Positions 35,950-43,684 of a stretch of 64,000 nt of DNA are shown here, piece by piece. The notes beneath the pieces are model-generated. The model was not told the DNA's origin and did no database searches. It saw only the letters and a program-made list of their open reading frames with translations. The stretch lies in assembly GCF_019429625.1 (NCBI RefSeq), contig NZ_JAHXRW010000002.1, positions 248,001 through 312,000 on the forward strand, read 5' to 3'. This stretch comes from Celeribacter sp. PS-C1 (GTDB taxonomy: Bacteria; Pseudomonadota; Alphaproteobacteria; Rhodobacterales; Rhodobacteraceae). The position numbers and the translations under genes are program-made. Numbering within the stretch: position 1 is the stretch's first letter; each line of letters starts with the position of its first letter.

Positions 35950-36411
35950 ATGGATATGCGAAGCCGGCTGAATGCCGCACTGAAAACGGCGATGAAGGAA
36001 AAGGACAGCGAACGCTTGGCGACGTTGCGCCTGATCAACGCCGCCATCAAGGACCGCGAGATTGCGGCCCGTGGCGAGGGCGAGGATGTGGTTGTCTCTG
36101 ATGACGACGTGCTCGGCATTCTCGGCAAGATGGTCAAACAGCGTCAGGAAAGCGCGAAAGCCTTTGAAGAGGGCGCGCGTCTTGAGCTTGCGGAAAAAGA
36201 GCGTGCCGAGATTTCGATCATCGAGGAGTTCCTGCCGCGTCAGCTCAATGCCGACGAGGTCACCAAAGCTGTTGAGGACGCCATCGCCGAAACCGGTGCG
36301 GACAGCATCCGCGACATGGGCAAGGTGATGGGGGCTTTGAAAGCCAAATATACCGGCCAGATGGATTTTGGCGCTGCAGGCCCGATGGTCAAGGCGCAGC
36401 TCGGCTGCTGA
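35950..36411 (+). CDS. GatB/YqeY domain protein
   Basis: 153 residues, the full length of a free-standing YqeY protein. MDMRSRLNAALKTAMKEKDSERLATLRLINAAIKDREI is the family's first helix pair, followed by LGKMVKQRQESAKAFEEG and FLPRQLNADEV, with the C-terminal GKVMGALKAKYTGQMDFGAAGPMVKAQL that resembles the GatB tail domain. It may help tRNA-dependent amidation, but its role is not settled. Single gene with a terminator just downstream. Confidence 0.92.
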   Translation: MDMRSRLNAALKTAMKEKDSERLATLRLINAAIKDREIAARGEGEDVVVSDDDVLGILGKMVKQRQESAKAFEEGARLELAEKERAEISIIEEFLPRQLNADEVTKAVEDAIAETGADSIRDMGKVMGALKAKYTGQMDFGAAGPMVKAQLGC

Positions 36412-36649
36412 GGCCAAAGCAGACGAAATTTCTAAAAGGCCGCTTTCGGGCGGCCTTTTTCATGTTTGGGAAGAGGGCGATAGACGCTTTCATCCACGCA
36501 ACGTCTTCGACGAAGGTCTGGTCGCGGATGACAAACAGAGAGGCGGCAAAGAGGGCCACAGATCCAGCATAGATCGCGATGTTGACCCCGGAGTTGGTAT
36601 ACATGTGACGCATAAAGCTCAGCATGATGACGGCCATGACGGACCCCAT
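36389..36649 (-). CDS. Possible small membrane protein reading through a terminator
   Basis: 86 residues. The first 50 (VMAVIMLSFMRHMYTNSGVNIAIYAGSVALFAASLFVIRDQTFV) look like a real small membrane protein with one or two hydrophobic segments. The C-terminal AARKRPFRNF is the translation of the yqeY terminator hairpin, and the stop falls inside yqeY. Either the gene truly ends this way or the original stop was lost. No family recognised. Confidence 0.4.
   Translation of the reverse strand: MGSVMAVIMLSFMRHMYTNSGVNIAIYAGSVALFAASLFVIRDQTFVEDVAWMKASIALFPNMKKAARKRPFRNFVCFGLSSRAAP
36434..36460 (+). terminator. Terminator after yqeY-like gene
   Basis: Perfect stem AAAAGGCCGC / GCGGCCTTTT with a 6-base loop and T tail, 22 bases after the stop. 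Confidence 0.88.
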
Positions 36650-36696
36650 TCAAACCGCCATCCATGCGCGTGTTAAGAAATCAATGGTTTGGTCGC

Positions 36697-37239
36697 TTAA
36701 ATGTTCCGGGCGTTTCGCAAATCGTTAAGAACGCCTTGTATCTCGACGCAGAGTGCTTGCCGTTCTTCCGGGCTGAGGAAGGCGCCGAGTTCCACCTCCC
36801 GCGTCTCCACTGGACCGCCGCCTTTCAGGGTCAGATACTGTTCCACCTTGCCCGCCTCGGGGTGCAAATTCAGGCGCAGCCAATAGGGGTTGGCCTGCCA
36901 TGTCAGCGCGGCCCCTTTCGCGGGCCAATGAGTTAGCTCCAGTCGGTTAGGCCAGATCAGCAACTCCTCGCGCAATCGGTCCCGGTCGGAGCGTCGCAGT
37001 GCGGTCCAGAGAGCCGCCAGAGCCGTCATCATAAAGATGAGTAACACCCAAAAAGCGATGGTGCCGATAAAGGGGACCAAAGGGATCAAACCGCCACAAA
37101 ACATCAGCCAGATCGCCGCCGAAAAACCTTTGCCCTTGAGCGAGCGATGCGGCCAGAGATCAAGGCGCAGCAAGGGCTCCCCGTCCTGATGAGGTCGGGG
37201 TAGAGGCGTGATCTGTTCGGGCGTCCAGCGATAAGGCAT
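36697..37239 (-). CDS. DUF2244 membrane protein
   Basis: 180 residues. After LLRLDLWPHRSLKGKGF, a typical DUF2244 opening, two hydrophobic segments follow (AIWLMFCGGLIPLVPFIGTIAFWVLLIFMMTALAALW), then a cytoplasmic domain with LLIWPNRLELTHW and GAFLSPEERQALCVEIQGVL. The family is often encoded near cytochrome oxidase genes in alphaproteobacteria, and here ctaD is 0.7 kb upstream on the same strand. No enzymatic role is known. Confidence 0.82.
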   Translation of the reverse strand: MPYRWTPEQITPLPRPHQDGEPLLRLDLWPHRSLKGKGFSAAIWLMFCGGLIPLVPFIGTIAFWVLLIFMMTALAALWTALRRSDRDRLREELLIWPNRLELTHWPAKGAALTWQANPYWLRLNLHPEAGKVEQYLTLKGGGPVETREVELGAFLSPEERQALCVEIQGVLNDLRNARNI

Positions 37240-37330
37240 TTGAGATTGTTCGTGCGTTTGCGTCAGTCTAGGGCCTCACCTGTTTCAGGGAAAGAGGTGA
37301 GACCTCGACACAGGTCGCCGCACTTGCGCC

Positions 37331-37783
37331 TTAGAGTGTCAGACATATGTCGGCGTCGACGCCGTCCATGATCCTGCCCAGCGTTTGCTTCGCGCCGATG
37401 TGTTTCCCGTCGAAAGCGTAATAGGCTTTGATCCGCTGCGCTTGAGTGGCGTAGGCGCCATTGCTGGCATGTTCCAGAATAGCGACGAAGCCCGTTGAGG
37501 GCTGTACGGGAAAGAGCGCGGCGGCGCTGGCGGCTTCTTGGTTGGTCCATTTGCTATGGGCGATCCGGTCGATCTCTGCGGCCAGCACGTTGATCTGTGT
37601 GTTGAGGTCGAGAGCCTCGAGATCAAACAGTGGTTCCGGTGAGGTGATCAACATCGCGACACGGGTTTTGCGGTCGCGCGGGTCGTAGACTTTTGAAAAC
37701 TGCGGCACGTGCCAGTGGTCCGACACTTCAGTCGCTGGCGGGCGCTCCCCGGTGTCACGTGCTTTGAAGAAAAAGGCCAACAT
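37331..37783 (-). CDS. Hypothetical protein between DUF2244 gene and ctaD
   Basis: 150 residues if started at MLAFFFKARDTGERPP (37783); six more codons are possible from 37801. Sequence is globular, mixed alpha/beta, no signal peptide or membrane segment: VYDPRDRKTRVAMLITSPEPLFDLEALDLNTQINVLAAEI and GFVAILEHASNGAYATQAQRIKAYYAFDG. I do not recognise a family. Codon use looks like neighbouring genes, so it is probably real. It sits after the ctaD terminator on the same strand. Confidence 0.6.
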   Translation of the reverse strand: MLAFFFKARDTGERPPATEVSDHWHVPQFSKVYDPRDRKTRVAMLITSPEPLFDLEALDLNTQINVLAAEIDRIAHSKWTNQEAASAAALFPVQPSTGFVAILEHASNGAYATQAQRIKAYYAFDGKHIGAKQTLGRIMDGVDADICLTL

Positions 37784-37913
37784 TCGAGTGCTCCTGATCA
37801 CTTGGGGTCAGAGCTAACTGTCAATTCGGCGAAAACCGTGACCTGTTGAGGGCAATGGGTGCCTAATGTCTTAAACGGTTAACGGTCGGACACAGAGGCT
37901 GGGGATATGAAAA

Positions 37914-37937
37914 AGGCCCCGCAGTTCTGCGAGGCCT
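37914..37937 (-). terminator. Terminator after ctaD
   Basis: AGGCC-CGCAG / CTGCG-GGCCT hairpin with one mismatch and TT loop; on the minus strand it is followed by TTTTTC. Confidence 0.8.
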
Positions 37938-37961
37938 CTCAAGATCATGGTCAGCACGGTC

Positions 37962-39653
37962 TTAGTGCGAATGCTGGTGGTCCCAGTCTTCCTGCTTCGG
38001 AAGCGTCTCGAACGTGTGCTCCGGCGGCGGGGAGGGCAGGGTCCACTCCAGCGTGTCGGCATATTCGTTCCAGTAGTTGTTCTCAGTCACGCGACGGCCC
38101 GCGAAGAGCGTGTAGAACACGATGCCGATGAACAGCAGGAAGGAGGCGAAGGACAAAAGTGCACCGTAAGAGGAGACTTTGTTCCAAAGCGCGAAGGCTT
38201 CCGGATAGTCGATGTAACGACGCGGCATGCCCTGACGACCCAGGAAGTGCTGCGGGAAGAAGGTCAGGTTCACACCGATGAAGAACATCCAGAAGTGCAG
38301 CTTGCCCGCCCATTCCGGGTACTGACGGCCTGACATCTTGCCGATGTAGAAGTAAATCCCGGCAAAGATGGTAAAGGCTGCACCCATGGACATGGTGTAG
38401 TGGAAGTGGGCGACGACGTAGTAGGTGTCGTGATAGGCCCGGTCCACACCCGCCTGAGACAGCACGATGCCGGTCACACCACCGATGGTGAAGAGGATCA
38501 GGAAGCCGAAGGCGAAGAGCATCGGCGTCTTGAACTCGATGGAGCCGCCCCACATGGTGGCGATCCAAGAGAAGATTTTCACACCCGTCGGCACGGCGAT
38601 GACCATGGTGGCCATCATGAAGTAGCTCTGCTGCGTCAGCGACAGGCCCACGGTGTACATGTGGTGTGCCCAGACGACAAAGCCCAGAACCCCGATCGCG
38701 ATCAGCGCCCAGACCATCGGCAGATAGCCGAACACGGGCTTGCGCGAGAAGGTGGCGATGACATGCGAGACAAGGCCAAAGCCCGGCAAGATCACGATGT
38801 ACACTTCCGGGTGACCGAAGAACCACAGGATGTGTTGATAGAGGATCGGGTCACCGCCGCCAGCAGGCTGGAAGAACGAGGTGCCAAAGTTACGGTCGGT
38901 CAGCAGCATGGTGATCGCGCCCGCCAGAACCGGCAGGGACAAAAGGATCAGCCAAGAGGTGACAAAGATAGACCAAGCAAACAGCGGCACTTTGAACATG
39001 GTCATGCCCGGTGCGCGCATGTTGAGCATGGTGGTGATCATGTTGATCGCGCCAAGGATCGACGAGGCGCCCGAGACGTGCACCGCGAAGATCGCCAGAT
39101 CCATGGAGTAGCCGCCCTCAGAGGTCGACAGCGGCGGGTAGAGCACCCAGCCCACGCCGGAGCCAGCCTGGTTGTTGCCACCCGGCGCCAAAAGCGAGGC
39201 CACACCAAGGGCCACACCACAGACATAGAGCCAGAAGGACAGGTTGTTCAGGCGCGGGAACGCCATATCCGGCGCGCCGATCTGAAGCGGCATGAAGTAG
39301 TTGCCGAAACCGCCAAAGAGCGCTGGGATCACCACGAAGAACATCATCAGGACGCCGTGATAGGTGATCATCACGTTCCAAAGATGCCCGTTCGGGTCAC
39401 AGCTTTCGCCGCCAAAGCCCGAAATCAGGCGTGCGGCGGATTCGCCGGCTTCGTTGAGACACATGAACTGAACGCCGGGCTCCATGAGCTCGAGGCGCAT
39501 GTAGATGGTGAAACAGACGGAGATGAACCCCACGACGGCCGCCGTGAAGAGATACAAAATCCCGATGTCTTTATGGTTGGTGGACAGGAACCAGCGGGTA
39601 AAGAACCCCCGGTTGTCCTCGTGATCATGCCCGTGAACGGCTGCGTCTGCCAT
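37962..39653 (-). CDS. ctaD: Cytochrome c oxidase subunit I (aa3 type)
   Basis: 563 residues with twelve membrane helices. Key motifs: [11 protein letters not shown] with the heme a His, [17 protein letters not shown] with the CuB His-Glu-Val-Tyr cross-link, [11 protein letters not shown] with two CuB His, and [15 protein letters not shown] with the heme ligands. It is the catalytic subunit that reduces oxygen and pumps protons in the inner membrane. Both termini are His-rich (HGHDHEDN and WDHQHSH). Subunits II and III are not adjacent, a known arrangement for ctaD in Rhodobacteraceae. Confidence 0.97.
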   Translation of the reverse strand: MADAAVHGHDHEDNRGFFTRWFLSTNHKDIGILYLFTAAVVGFISVCFTIYMRLELMEPGVQFMCLNEAGESAARLISGFGGESCDPNGHLWNVMITYHGVLMMFFVVIPALFGGFGNYFMPLQIGAPDMAFPRLNNLSFWLYVCGVALGVASLLAPGGNNQAGSGVGWVLYPPLSTSEGGYSMDLAIFAVHVSGASSILGAINMITTMLNMRAPGMTMFKVPLFAWSIFVTSWLILLSLPVLAGAITMLLTDRNFGTSFFQPAGGGDPILYQHILWFFGHPEVYIVILPGFGLVSHVIATFSRKPVFGYLPMVWALIAIGVLGFVVWAHHMYTVGLSLTQQSYFMMATMVIAVPTGVKIFSWIATMWGGSIEFKTPMLFAFGFLILFTIGGVTGIVLSQAGVDRAYHDTYYVVAHFHYTMSMGAAFTIFAGIYFYIGKMSGRQYPEWAGKLHFWMFFIGVNLTFFPQHFLGRQGMPRRYIDYPEAFALWNKVSSYGALLSFASFLLFIGIVFYTLFAGRRVTENNYWNEYADTLEWTLPSPPPEHTFETLPKQEDWDHQHSH

Positions 39654-39898
39654 GCGGTCCTCCCGACTAGTGCGTGGTCATGCGTAGAGCTTATGCGATT
39701 GTCCGCCGCCCCCTTTTTCGGGAGTCATATCGCGGAATTACCATTTGTCTTAGAGGTTCACGAAGTCGAGAGCAATAATTTGGCGCATTTTGTCGCAATA
39801 AAAATGCACGTTTGGGGCTTGAAACTTTTGTTTTGGCTCGGTTTGCCGGATTTCGGGTGGGAAATAGCGTAAGTGGGCTTCGGCATTGCCTAAATGAA

Positions 39899-39926
39899 AA
39901 ACGCCGCCCCCGGAGGTGCGGCGTTT
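39899..39926 (-). terminator. Terminator after cytochrome c gene
   Basis: AAACGCCGC / GCGGCGTTT stem; on the minus strand T-rich tail follows (TTTTTCATTT). 23 bases after the stop at 39949. Confidence 0.85.
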
Positions 39927-39948
39927 GATCTCTCTTATCGGAAATTGA

Positions 39949-40428
39949 TTATTCGGAAGCAGCTTCTTCTGCTTCTTCCATTTCCTCATGGGATTCTTCA
40001 GCCTCTTCGGACATTTCCGGGGCCGGAGCGACGGAGGCCAGAAAGGCCACGATATTGGACGCGTCTTTGATCTTGAAGGTCATCTTGGAACGACCGGAGC
40101 CGCCGTGGGTGTCGATGAACGCGGTCGGGTCCATCGCATATTCGACCAAGAGCTCCGGGGTCCAAACCATGCCGGTTTCACCCACGGCGATGATGCCGTC
40201 ACCATAGTTAAAGCCTTCGACGGAGGCGACCGGACGGCCGACGATGCCGTAGAGGTTCGGGCCGGTCTTGCCGCCGCGCACGATCGCTTCGCCCGCATCG
40301 TCCACCACCATGTGGCAGGCTTTACACTTGTTGAATTCTTTCTCGCCCACGGCAGCGTCGCCTTCGGCAAAGGCAGCTGTCGAGGTTGCCATCAGGGCGG
40401 CGGCTGTGAAGGCAAAAAACTTGTTCAT
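39949..40428 (-). CDS. Periplasmic class I c-type cytochrome (c2/c550-like)
   Basis: 159 residues. Signal peptide MNKFFAFTAAALMATSTAAFA is cleaved before EGDA. One heme site, KCKACHMVVDD, gives the CXXCH motif; the distal Met is in GRSKMTFKIKD. GPNLYGIVGRPVA is the usual cytochrome c2 loop. Such proteins carry electrons between the bc1 complex and oxidases. Unusually, the C-terminus is a 22-residue Glu-rich tail after the fold ends at APEM. A TTGA-N6-TCAA site lies about 85 bases upstream of the start. Confidence 0.92.
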   Translation of the reverse strand: MNKFFAFTAAALMATSTAAFAEGDAAVGEKEFNKCKACHMVVDDAGEAIVRGGKTGPNLYGIVGRPVASVEGFNYGDGIIAVGETGMVWTPELLVEYAMDPTAFIDTHGGSGRSKMTFKIKDASNIVAFLASVAPAPEMSEEAEESHEEMEEAEEAASE

Positions 40429-40508
40429 AAGGCGGTGTCTCCCGATTCATGTGTCCGAACCCAGAATACTGAGTTTGGCCGTTGTTACCAGCCCGGGCGT
40501 CTCCTACT

Positions 40509-40522
40509 TTGATCTTACTCAA
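40509..40522. promoter_or_regulatory. FNR/FnrL-like site TTGATCTTACTCAA
   Basis: TTGA-N6-TCAA dyad in the 140-base gap between lipB and the cytochrome c gene, centred about 88 bases upstream of the cytochrome ATG. Oxygen-linked control of a c-type cytochrome by an FNR homolog is plausible but unproven. Confidence 0.5.
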
Positions 40523-40568
40523 GTGTTGGGCCGCGTTTTGACTTGATCGGGGCGTTTGGCCGCAGCGG

Positions 40569-41219
40569 TTACTCTTCGAACACCGTCCCAAAGGTGTGTT
40601 TCAACGCCATATCGACGTCTTCCATCGTCACCGGCAAGCCGAGATCGACCAAAGACGTCACCCCATGCTCGCGAATGCCGCAGGGGACGATGCCTTCGAA
40701 ATGCGAGAGATCCGGATCGACGTTGATCGACAGCCCGTGAAATGACACCCACTTGCGAATGCGCAGCCCGATCGCGGCCACTTTGTCCTCGGGTTTCTGA
40801 CCCAGAACTGTGAGCGGCTTGTCGTCTCGTACGACCCAGACGCCGACACGACCTTCGCGAATCTCGCCCTTGATGTTGAATTCTTGCAGCGCGGCGATCA
40901 CCCAGGCTTCCATATCCTGCACGAATTTGCGCACGTCTTTCCCGCGTTTGCTCAGGTCGAGCATCGCATAGGCCACACGTTGGCCCGGCCCGTGGTAGGT
41001 ATACTGCCCGCCGCGCTTGCTCTCGTAGACCGGAAAGCGATCCGGATCGACAAGGTCCTCGCGCCGCGCGGAGGTGCCTGCGGTATAGAGCGGCGGATGC
41101 TCCACAAGCCAGATCAACTCGTCTGCCTCGCCCTTGGCGATGGCCTCGGCTCGCGCCTCCATTTCGGCCACGGCCATGTCGTAATCCGTCAACCCGTCAG
41201 AGATTCGCCACTCGACCAT
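40569..41219 (-). CDS. lipB: Octanoyltransferase LipB
   Basis: 216 residues from ATG 41219 ([10 protein letters not shown]). Family motifs: [50 protein letters not shown] with the substrate-binding Gly-rich loop, [25 protein letters not shown] and [15 protein letters not shown], whose Cys and the Lys of IRKW form the catalytic pair. LipB moves octanoyl from acyl carrier protein to lipoyl domains. It is divergent from the peptidoglycan-binding protein gene. Confidence 0.96.
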   Translation of the reverse strand: MVEWRISDGLTDYDMAVAEMEARAEAIAKGEADELIWLVEHPPLYTAGTSARREDLVDPDRFPVYESKRGGQYTYHGPGQRVAYAMLDLSKRGKDVRKFVQDMEAWVIAALQEFNIKGEIREGRVGVWVVRDDKPLTVLGQKPEDKVAAIGLRIRKWVSFHGLSINVDPDLSHFEGIVPCGIREHGVTSLVDLGLPVTMEDVDMALKHTFGTVFEE

Positions 41220-41430
41220 ATCTCGCCCGTCCTTGCCTGTGTCCATTGCATTGGCTCTGATCTAACGCGGGGGAGACGCCGCGAAAAGGGGCAGGGGCTT
41301 TGCATTCTGGAAATAAAGGTCGGGTTTTCCATACCCCGTTGAGAGTTTCTTTAGGATTTGGCCAGAAAAATCCCAGAAAATCACGTTCCGGTGGTAGCCT
41401 TGAACATATGTGTAAAGTGAGGGGGATCTC

Positions 41431-42789
41431 ATGCGTTTCAAACATCTCATCTCCGCAGCCCTGGCCTCTGCCCTGGTGCTCGGAACCACGTCTCGTGTTC
41501 AGGCCGATGGCGGCGACTTCATTGCAGGGGCCGTGATCGGCGGCCTTTTAGGTGCCGCCAGCCAGCAACAGAAAAAGCAAACCACCGCGACGCGCACCTA
41601 TCGCCCGCGTCTGCCTTCCACGCAGGAAGGTAAGGAAATTCAGGCCTCACTCAATTATTTCGGTTTCAATGCCGGGTCCGTCGATGGCCAATTGGGGCAA
41701 AAGACCCGCAACGCGGTGTCCTCCTATCAGGCCTATCTCGGCTATCCGGTGACTGGTCAGCTCACGCCCTTCGAGCAAGAGCTGCTGATCTCGTCCTACA
41801 ACCGCGCGCAGGCCGGTGGCATGCAGACGTCTCAGCTCGTCGCGGCCAGCCCTGATGGCACGCGGGGTCTCTTGAAGCAATACCGGTCCGAGATGGCCTC
41901 TGGCGGCGCCACCATGGCGGGCGCTCCGATGATGACCGCGCCGGGCACGACCGTGGTCGTGAACCCGGTGATGCCGCAAGGTCAGGGCACGATAGCCGCA
42001 GCCGCACCCGCGCCGACGGCACCCGCCGCCTCGGGCTCTATGCCCGCCTTCGCCGCCGCACAGCCGGAAGGGGGCGCCATGCCCAACTTCATGGGTAACG
42101 GCGCGACGGTGTCCTTGGCGTCGCATTGTAACAAGGTCTCTTTGATGACTAACACCAACGGCGGTTTTGTCACCGAGGCCTCGATGTCCGATCCGAACCA
42201 GGCGTTGAACGAACAGTTCTGCCTCGCGCGGACCTATGCGATCAGCAAAGGCGAGGACATGATTTCCAAGGTTCAGGGCTTTACCCTCGAGCAAATCGCC
42301 CAGCAATGTCAGGGCTTCGCGCCGACCATGTCGTCGCAGGTGGCCGCGCTGTCGATCCAGCCACGTGATCAGGTTTTGACGGACACTTCGGCCTTCGTGC
42401 TGAACTCCGGCATGTCGCCAGCGCAGCTGGCCTCGACCGCGAAAATCTGTCTCTCCGTCGGATACCGCACGGATGACATGGATGTGGCGCTGGCCTCGTC
42501 TCTGTTGCTCGTTGCTTTGGGCGAACGCGCCTACGGCGAGCTTTTGGGCCATCACCTGAGCCAGGGCGTGGGCGTCACCCGTCGTCCGGATCTGGCGCAG
42601 GCCTGGTATGGCGATAGCCTCTCCGCGATTGACGCCGGCATGCCTGCGGTCTTCGCTCCCGGTCAACCGGAGCGTCAGGGTCTTTTGCGTAAGGCGTCCA
42701 TGTCTTTGAGCGGTGCCGTGATTTCGGAACCGGCCCCCGTGGTGCCGACCTCATCGACCGCGCTTCCAAGCTTTGCCGTGACAGAATAA
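41431..42789 (+). CDS. Exported peptidoglycan-binding-domain protein
   Basis: 452 residues. Signal peptide MRFKHLISAALASALVLGTTSRVQA, cleaved before DGGDF. A glycine-zipper-like AGAVIGGLLGAAS follows, then a PG_binding_1 domain (EIQASLNYFGFNAGSVDGQLGQKTRNAVSSYQAYLGYPVTGQLT) around residues 70-115. After a Pro/Ala-rich linker there is a 250-residue helical C-terminal domain with three Cys-containing segments (CNKVSL, FCLARTYAIS, QQCQGF) that I do not recognise. Probably periplasmic and cell-wall associated. Confidence 0.82.
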   Translation: MRFKHLISAALASALVLGTTSRVQADGGDFIAGAVIGGLLGAASQQQKKQTTATRTYRPRLPSTQEGKEIQASLNYFGFNAGSVDGQLGQKTRNAVSSYQAYLGYPVTGQLTPFEQELLISSYNRAQAGGMQTSQLVAASPDGTRGLLKQYRSEMASGGATMAGAPMMTAPGTTVVVNPVMPQGQGTIAAAAPAPTAPAASGSMPAFAAAQPEGGAMPNFMGNGATVSLASHCNKVSLMTNTNGGFVTEASMSDPNQALNEQFCLARTYAISKGEDMISKVQGFTLEQIAQQCQGFAPTMSSQVAALSIQPRDQVLTDTSAFVLNSGMSPAQLASTAKICLSVGYRTDDMDVALASSLLLVALGERAYGELLGHHLSQGVGVTRRPDLAQAWYGDSLSAIDAGMPAVFAPGQPERQGLLRKASMSLSGAVISEPAPVVPTSSTALPSFAVTE

Positions 42790-42815
42790 TTTGACGGTGT
42801 GGCTCTCCGAAATTC

Positions 42816-42851
42816 AAAGGTCGCCTCGGGTCCTCCTTGGGGCGGCCTTTT
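42816..42851 (+). terminator. Terminator after peptidoglycan-binding protein gene
   Basis: AAAGGTCGCC / GGCGGCCTTT stem with one G-T type pair and TTTT tail. Confidence 0.75.
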
Positions 42852-42974
42852 CATATTTGCGGCTCTTTTGCCGTGCCAACAAACCTCTCGTAAAAAAATC
42901 TGTCTAAGGGGCAATTTTCCTCTTTCCTTCCCTGAACCGCTTCGCTACATAGCCCCTCACCAAGCCTAGACAGT

Positions 42975-43061
42975 GCGGTCGTGGCGGAATTGGTAGACGC
43001 GCAGCGTTGAGGTCGCTGTGGGGTAACTCCCGTGGAAGTTCGAGTCTTCTCGACCGCACCA
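42975..43061 (+). tRNA. tRNA-Leu (anticodon GAG)
   Basis: 87 nt including an encoded CCA. Acceptor stem GCGGTCG/CGACCGC, anticodon stem CAGCG/CGCTG around the loop TTGAGGT, so anticodon GAG. A long variable arm (TGGGGTAACTCCC) and TTCGAGT T-loop fit a class II tRNA-Leu. Confidence 0.97.
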
Positions 43062-43117
43062 TTAGCTCTTCCGAAGGAAGATGCTGGAACAAATTCCCAG
43101 ACATTCGCGGACGCCAG

Positions 43118-43159
43118 TCGTTTTCGGCACGAAAACGATGAGAGTTTACGTTTTTTTGC
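43118..43159 (+). terminator. Likely terminator after tRNA-Leu
   Basis: Perfect 9-bp stem TCGTTTTCG / CGAAAACGA with a 3-base loop (43118-43138), and a T7 run at 43153-43159. The 14-base distance from stem to T run makes the call moderate. Confidence 0.55.
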
Positions 43160-43280
43160 CCCCTAGCTCCCGTCATGCATCTAGGCCAAAGCGGCTTTGC
43201 GTGTAAGATCAAAGGCTTGAGGCTTGATCTTTCTCATGTCATTTCAAATTCATAACTCACAAGACAATGGAATTTAAGAA

Positions 43281-43682
43281 ATGTCAGACGCACATACACC
43301 CGAAGGCATGGAACTGACGCTGCGCACGCTCGCGATGCCTGCCGACACCAATGCCGCAGGCGATATTTTTGGCGGATGGGTGATGAGCCAGATGGACCTT
43401 GCCGCCGCCATTCGCGCCAATGAACGCTGCAATGGGCGGACGGTGACCATCGCCGCCAATGAGATCGTGTTTAAGAAGCCGGTGAAGGTGGGCGATACGC
43501 TCTGCGTTTACACCGCTGTCGATCATGTCGGGCGTACCTCTATGGTGATCCGGATCGAGGTCTGGGCACGCCGCGCCTATACGGCGCAGCGCGAACATGT
43601 GACCGAGGCGCGATTTACCATGGTGGCCGTCGACGCAGAGGGCAAGCCGCGCGAAGTCGGCCCGGCGCCCGAGAATGCCTAA
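43281..43682 (+). CDS. YciA-type acyl-CoA thioesterase
   Basis: 133 residues, one hotdog domain. MELTLRTLAMPADTNAAGDIFGGWVMSQMDLAAAIRANERC contains the Asn and Asp active-site pattern of YciA/acyl-CoA hydrolases; FKKPVKVGDTLCVYTAV continues the fold. It hydrolyses acyl-CoA in the cytoplasm. Its stop is only 2 bases from the stop of the convergent FUSC gene. A partial TTGA-N6-TCA-like sequence (TTGATCTTTCTCA) lies near 43232 upstream. Confidence 0.92.
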   Translation: MSDAHTPEGMELTLRTLAMPADTNAAGDIFGGWVMSQMDLAAAIRANERCNGRTVTIAANEIVFKKPVKVGDTLCVYTAVDHVGRTSMVIRIEVWARRAYTAQREHVTEARFTMVAVDAEGKPREVGPAPENA

Positions 43683-43684
43683 GT

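Noticed and set aside
39750-39989. 79-codon ORF before the cytochrome c stop
   Set aside because: Overlaps the terminator and the cytochrome gene; composition unlike real genes.
42904-43212. 102-codon minus-strand ORF across tRNA-Leu
   Set aside because: It is antisense to the tRNA and its terminator; such ORFs over tRNA genes are artefacts.
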